Below, in pieces: positions 59,461 to 64,000 of a stretch of DNA of 64,000 nt. The notes below the pieces were generated by a model. That model was not told the origin of the DNA. It saw only the letters and a program-made list of their open reading frames with translations, and searched no databases. The position numbers and the translations under genes are program-made. Origin of the DNA: Saururus chinensis (taxonomy: Eukaryota; Streptophyta; Magnoliopsida; Piperales; Saururaceae); the NCBI GenBank assembly GCA_035235625.1, contig CP141144.1:41042014-41106013 (forward strand), written 5' to 3'. Position 1 is the first letter of the stretch; every line of letters begins with the position of its first letter.

Positions 59461-62400
59461 GGAATTTATCAAAATGGCCCTAGAATACAATATATTACAC
59501 AAAATGTCTCATATTTTCACATAATATACAAAATGACCTTATATGCATGTAAACCTCCACACATGTGGCATAAATTATTTAAAATACACCTTCCCATTTT
59601 CTTCTTCATTTCTTCACTAACCCACTACTTCTTATTTCCAATAGCTCCAGATTCAAATATGCCATTAGCTTTACGACCTACGCCATTGACTCGCTGCTGT
59701 TGCTGGTAACTCGTTATCTTTTTTGTAGAGCTCTGACTTTATAAAAACTTAGATGACGGAGTTTCATCAACTAGTAAATAAAAAGGAGGTCAAGATCAAC
59801 TTTGTATAGAAGAGCAATTTTTTATTAATATATATAATTATAAAACAAAAAAAATATACAAAACAAGGCTCAATGTACCTAGACAAAATCAAAGTAGCAA
59901 CATCTAAAATTAATACATAATAGAAGAACATGATAAAGTAAATAAAAAATGTATATCTTTCAAAGTTTTATGAGCTATCTTTTTTAAAAGTATCTTCTTC
60001 ATTTGGACCTGCACCGTTTAGGGGTGGGTAGGTATAATTATCCTCAGTAGATAGAGTTAAATTCTACTAACATACTATAACATAAAGCATAATCCAAAAC
60101 ATATAAAACATTATTCTAATGATTCATATTTGAAAGTCAACTTAAAATGACTTAACATATTGTTGTAGACTTAAATTTTTTTTAAACATTTTTCATTTAT
60201 AAAAGGTCAAATAAACCAAGTTTTCACATAATTTGATAAAATTGGATACCTCATAAGCAAAACTCCATAATAAATTCAAAGTCAATAAATTATCATTCGC
60301 ATAATGTCGCCGATACCAGAGCGGCATACACGTGCTCATGGGGTAATGAGATCAAAATAAAAGAGATCTTCCCACGATATCTCATTTCATGGATGCATCA
60401 TATGTAATAATGGGTGGTACCTAGGAGTCATAACTTCAATTGCTTTTAAGCTTTATACCAAATAATTACCCTTCAAAACTGATGATAGTTTTTGGGCTTT
60501 ATACCAAATAACTACCTAGCAAATCCAATCAAAATTATTTGTAATATCATTCAAATAACAATAATTTTATTATTAAAGTCCATATCATGATGAAATCCTT
60601 CTTAGGGGTGTACATGATGCTATTATTTTAGTGTTTGACTGACCTCCTAATAATACCTTTTTTTAAAAATAATTTTTTATGAAATAATTATGAAATCATA
60701 CGGCATAGTCGTAGTACATAGTTAAAGTTTAAAGCCAACTACCCTTCATTTTTTAATTTGACCAAAGTCATAGTTGGCAATCAGAGCATTATCTTGTTCT
60801 TGGGTTTAAGAGTGGTAGGCGAAGCCTGCCCTTGCACTAGGCAAAAAATCTTCTTCTGGGCTAAAAAATAGCGAACAATCCCCTTGCTTTGGGACAAATT
60901 CTCCTTACAAATGGAAGTGGCAGGCAAAGTTTCCTCTTGAACTAGGACATTTCCTTCTTTTGGCCAGACAGTGGTACATGGAATCTCCCCTTATCCCGGC
61001 TTGTTTCCCCCTTTTAGAGTAGCTAAATAGAAAAATGGACCCCCTCTACAATGTAGAGCGCCCTCAAATTAGCTAGGTTGGGTTTGCAAATAGAGAGAAT
61101 TAGACAAGAAACGACTTATAAATAGGGAGTGAAAGCTAAGACAATAGGTAGAAATCAGAAAGGAGAGAAAGAAACTATGTGAAGAGAAAACACCTCCTTT
61201 TATAGGAAAATGGAGCCGTTAGATGCATGTCATGTGGCACACATCCATTGGCTAAAAATATATTGCGTCAACAATTACACATGCATGATACGTCAGTGCT
61301 AATGCATGTGACCTACTACACAGGCCATTGCCTGGCCTGCATCAACATGCCTACCACTATTATGTTAGCAATACTAATGCCAATGGCATCTGCAATCCTC
61401 ACATAATTATTTATTTGTATATAAATAAAAAGGTGTAACTCTCTACTCTGAGCTTAGAATTGCGCATTTTTTGTACCATTGCACTCATAACGACGAGCCC
61501 TTCCACACAAGAATATCTTAACTCGCAAGTTAAAGTGGGTCTCATCTATGACACATTTATCGAGGCTATAGCCTATGATCCTGGTGTATGATTTACGCTT
61601 TTTTGAGCTTGATACATTAATATCTTAAAGCCTTTCAAACAACCTTGAATCTCCTTAGAACAAATCGTGCTGAAAATATTTTAATTTTAAGAAAAATGAC
61701 TATTGGGCCCTAAAACTTATTTATGGGCCAAATCCTTCAAATTGTCAAATTCTAGGGCGTTACACTACCACAAATTCTGCTTCATCTGATTTTATCTTCA
61801 CGTTTTCCTCCATTGTCAAATTCTCCTTCTCCTTTCCATTAGCGCCTTCTCTTTTCCTCCTTAGTCGCCCCTTCATCCTCCCCCAAAATTTAAAATGACC
61901 AATCACAAACTTACTGATCAGTTTTAAGATTTTTTTCCCTACAAACTCAATTCTTAGAAAATAAACCCATTAGCATGTTAAACTATTTTAAATTAAGAGT
62001 GAATTTATTTTTAGTTGATTATGAGATTTTGTTAACATTAAGCAAAACCTCATACTAAGAATCAACAGTCGACAATCAAATTTATTACAATAAAAAGGAT
62101 ATAAGATAATATTATAAGTAAGAATATCTCCTTAAGTATTTATAATTATCTTATAAACTAAATAAATAAAATAAAAAATAAAACAAATTTTAAATATATG
62201 ACACTCGACTATTAATTGTCAAATGGCATGACTGTATAATGTTTGGTGTTGGAGAACACCTTCTTTTTACGATGCTAATAATGTGAATCTTCTTCTTAGG
62301 CACTATCAACGTTTTACTAATGTGTGACAGTCAATAGTCAAGACAGTCGACAGTTGCATGTTTTTTTTTATTTTTATTTTTTATCCATTTAATTTGTTAA

Positions 62401-63034
62401 GATAATTAATTATAAATATTTATGGAGATATTATCATTCATAATGTTATTTTATATCCTTTTTATTTCAATAATTCTAATTGTCAACTATCAGTACCATC
62501 CTTTGTTTAATGTTAAAAAAAACTTAGAATTCAATAAAAATAAAGCTCACTCTTAGTTGTAAGTAATTTAACATGTTTATAGGTCTATTTTTGAGGATTT
62601 GGACTTGTAAAAAAAAGAAATTCTTTATAACTTTGTCAGCTAGTTTTTGAATAATCTCGTTAGATTTTGAAATGGAGGAAGAGGAGATGACTGAGGAAGA
62701 GACGAAGACAAAGTAAGATGAAGTATAATTTGCAACAATGATGGCAAAGTTGGAGTTAGAGGTAATAGAGTTGATGGCAGATGTGGCAAGTTGATAGGAG
62801 AAGTGGTGGAGCCTGTGACAAAGTTGAAGGTAGAATTAATGGAAATGAGAAGCAATGATTAATAAAGTTATAAGGAAGAAAATTAAGTTGCAAGGAAGAA
62901 AATAAAGAGGTATTTTATATAATTCATACAACATATGTGGAGGTTTATATCTACATAAAGTAATTTTATGTATTATTTAAAAATATGAAATTTTGTCTAA
63001 TGCACTCTATCTTAGGGCTAGTTTGAATAATTCC
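59461..63034. mobile_element. Long terminal-inverted-repeat (foldback/MULE-like) element, left arm split by an LTR
   Basis: The left arm (59461 to about 59710, then 61765 to about 62215) is the imperfect reverse complement of the right arm (about 62340-63034), giving arms of about 0.7 kb. Paired landmarks from the outside: GGAATTTATC...GGCCCTAG with CTTAGGGCTAG...ATAATTCC; AAACCTCCACACATGTGG with ATATGTGGAGGTTT; AACTCAATTCTTAGAAAATA with TATTTTTGAGGATTTGG; AGTCGACAATCAAATT with AATTCTAATTGTCAACT. The inner loop is about 125 nt. There is no transposase. Long arms suggest a Mutator-like or foldback element; no target-site duplication was found. Confidence 0.75.
59711..61764 (-). mobile_element. 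LTR inserted in the left arm of the long inverted repeat
   Basis: Right end AATTCTAGGGCGTTACA (61764) is a typical LTR end: TGTAACGCCCTAGAATT on the minus strand. Its last 350 bp is distantly related to the same part of LTR-A: 'GCATTTTTTGTACCATTG...CGACGAGCCCTTC', 'AAAGTGGGTCTCATCTA'. Left-arm homology stops at about 59710 and resumes at 61765, which fixes the insertion. The left LTR boundary is approximate and no target-site duplication was confirmed. Confidence 0.6.
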
Positions 63035-63656
63035 TCAAGTTACCCAACCATAATGCATACAAGCCTTGGTCACTACCCCAGACCCCACCTTTCAGGCTTT
63101 CCAAAGGCGCCCCATGCTTTTTAAAACATCCCCCAACCCCATAACGTCCCCTCCCAATCTACCATGGCCTAACTCCCAAACTCCCCTAAGTCCTCTCCAG
63201 TGGGCCCCACCCACTCTGACATGTAATCTTTGTGCAATCTGAAGTGCAAAAATAAATATATTTTTTTTTAATGTAGCAACAAAATTAGTCCCCCCACCCC
63301 ACTAATCCTTAAATAAGATAATCTTCTGGTTTTATAAAACTATATATAATCACTACATAAAAACATCTTAATTAAAATAATCATGTTTTATATAAGAATA
63401 TGAGTTATAATTAATTAAGAATGAAGCAAGAAAGCGAAGAAGATAAAGGAAAGATGAGGAAGGAGCAAAGAGCGTATCCGAAAGGCGAAGAGTATTTTAC
63501 TATTCAAAACGCTTGTTAATAGCGCCCGCTTGGCCTCGACCTCCCTCCGCCGCCCCGGCCGCCGTTTGGGAATCCGCCGCCCCTTGCCTTGTGGTGATCG
63601 GAGCCTGGGTGCTCTCTCTCTTTCTGTCGGCCGACTCCTAGGCCCGGCCCGGATTG
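63035..63656. other. Upstream region of the right-edge gene
   Basis: Intergenic sequence that turns GC-rich from about 63520. It should hold the promoter and 5' UTR of the gene starting at 63657, but I could not place a TATA box. Confidence 0.4.
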
Positions 63657-64000
63657 ATGGGGTCGTCGGAGCAGCCGGTTTGGAGCCCCGCCGCCGGGTA
63701 AGTGGCTTCCCATCCGTCTTTTTCTCTTGTAGGTTCTGCTGGGTTTGCTTCTGATCCGTTTAACGTGGTTGGGTTTCGAATTTTCTTCGTTACAGTGTGG
63801 GCTTTTTTGCCGCCTCCGGGAGGTCGTCGTCCGAGGGCAGCTATCCGGAGGTCATCGATTTGACGCCGGGCGATGTGGGTACCAGTAGGCGCAAACGCAA
63901 GCGCAATCCGGTATAAAGTTTCAATCTTTGTCTTCTCGAAGATATCGTTTATTAATGGAAACGTCATTTTAGATTTTTCCCCCTATATTCAGTGTTTTTT
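63657..64000 (+). CDS. 5' end of an unidentified gene with a SUMO-interaction-like motif (partial)
   Basis: Exon 1 at 63657-63697 and exon 2 at 63796-63910, joined by a GT-AG intron (GTAAGT / TTACAG) in a consistent frame, give 52 residues: 'MGSSEQPVWSPAAG', then 'FFAASGRSSSEGSYPEVID', 'LTPGDVG' and 'RRKRKRNP'. 'VIDLTPGD' is a hydrophobic core with acidic flank, like a SUMO-interaction motif, and the following Arg/Lys cluster resembles a nuclear localisation signal. Strongly GC-rich start, as for the bL21 gene. The exon 2 donor (GTATAA) is weak; without splicing the frame stops two codons later. I do not recognise the family. A nuclear protein is only inference. Confidence 0.55.

Overview
This is a flowering-plant nuclear genome window. 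It has few genes, long introns and many nested transposable elements. Short, strongly GC-rich first exons (near 2577 and 63657) open into AT-rich introns. That 5' GC gradient is commoner in monocots, but I cannot name the species.

I support three genes, all on the + strand. (1) 2577-7740: a five-exon nuclear gene for mitochondrial ribosomal protein bL21 (RPL21M/NFD1 type), 252 aa. Its 3.8-kb second intron holds an 840-bp hAT-like element. (2) 37970-42140: an eleven-exon CBP/p300-type (HAC) histone acetyltransferase with TAZ, PHD-like, KAT11 and one ZZ domain. It is fully open but stops before the second ZZ and C-terminal TAZ domains usual in this family. A decayed tandem copy of its last exons follows at 42207-43440. 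(3) 63657-window end: the first two exons of an unidentified gene with a SUMO-interaction-like motif. An F-box-associated remnant (35991-36460, minus) lies upstream of gene 2.

Almost everything else is transposon-derived. I use working family names. LTR-A: two solo LTRs at 18900-21114 and 27816-30457, both with target-site duplications; the second sits inside the integrase of a Ty3/gypsy element. LTR-B: tandem LTR ends at 1-1119; an LTR with primer-binding site and gag at 45481-49468; a truncated LTR at 54870-57081. LTR-C: 14734-18374, and 43526-45480 plus 49469-50445 split by LTR-B; a diverged relative lies near 9440-10520. There are also a decayed Ty1/copia pol (24783-25915), a decayed MuDR-type transposase (22960-24420, minus), a Ty3/gypsy pol (27170-32870, minus), CACTA-like subterminal repeat arrays (26160-26480, 32880-35100, 52089-53345), several MITEs, and a long inverted-repeat element (59461-63034) whose left arm is split by another LTR. 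Where orientation can be judged (TATA box, primer-binding site, terminal sequence), most LTRs point to the minus strand.

Non-coding structures of note are a nearly perfect hairpin at 35270-35410, a 31-bp repeat family built on a 16-bp palindrome (1240-1500, 11815-12905), 20-bp minisatellites inside LTR-A, and a nine-copy 56-bp repeat upstream of the HAC-like gene. I found no complete autonomous transposon, and I could not identify tRNA or rRNA genes by eye.
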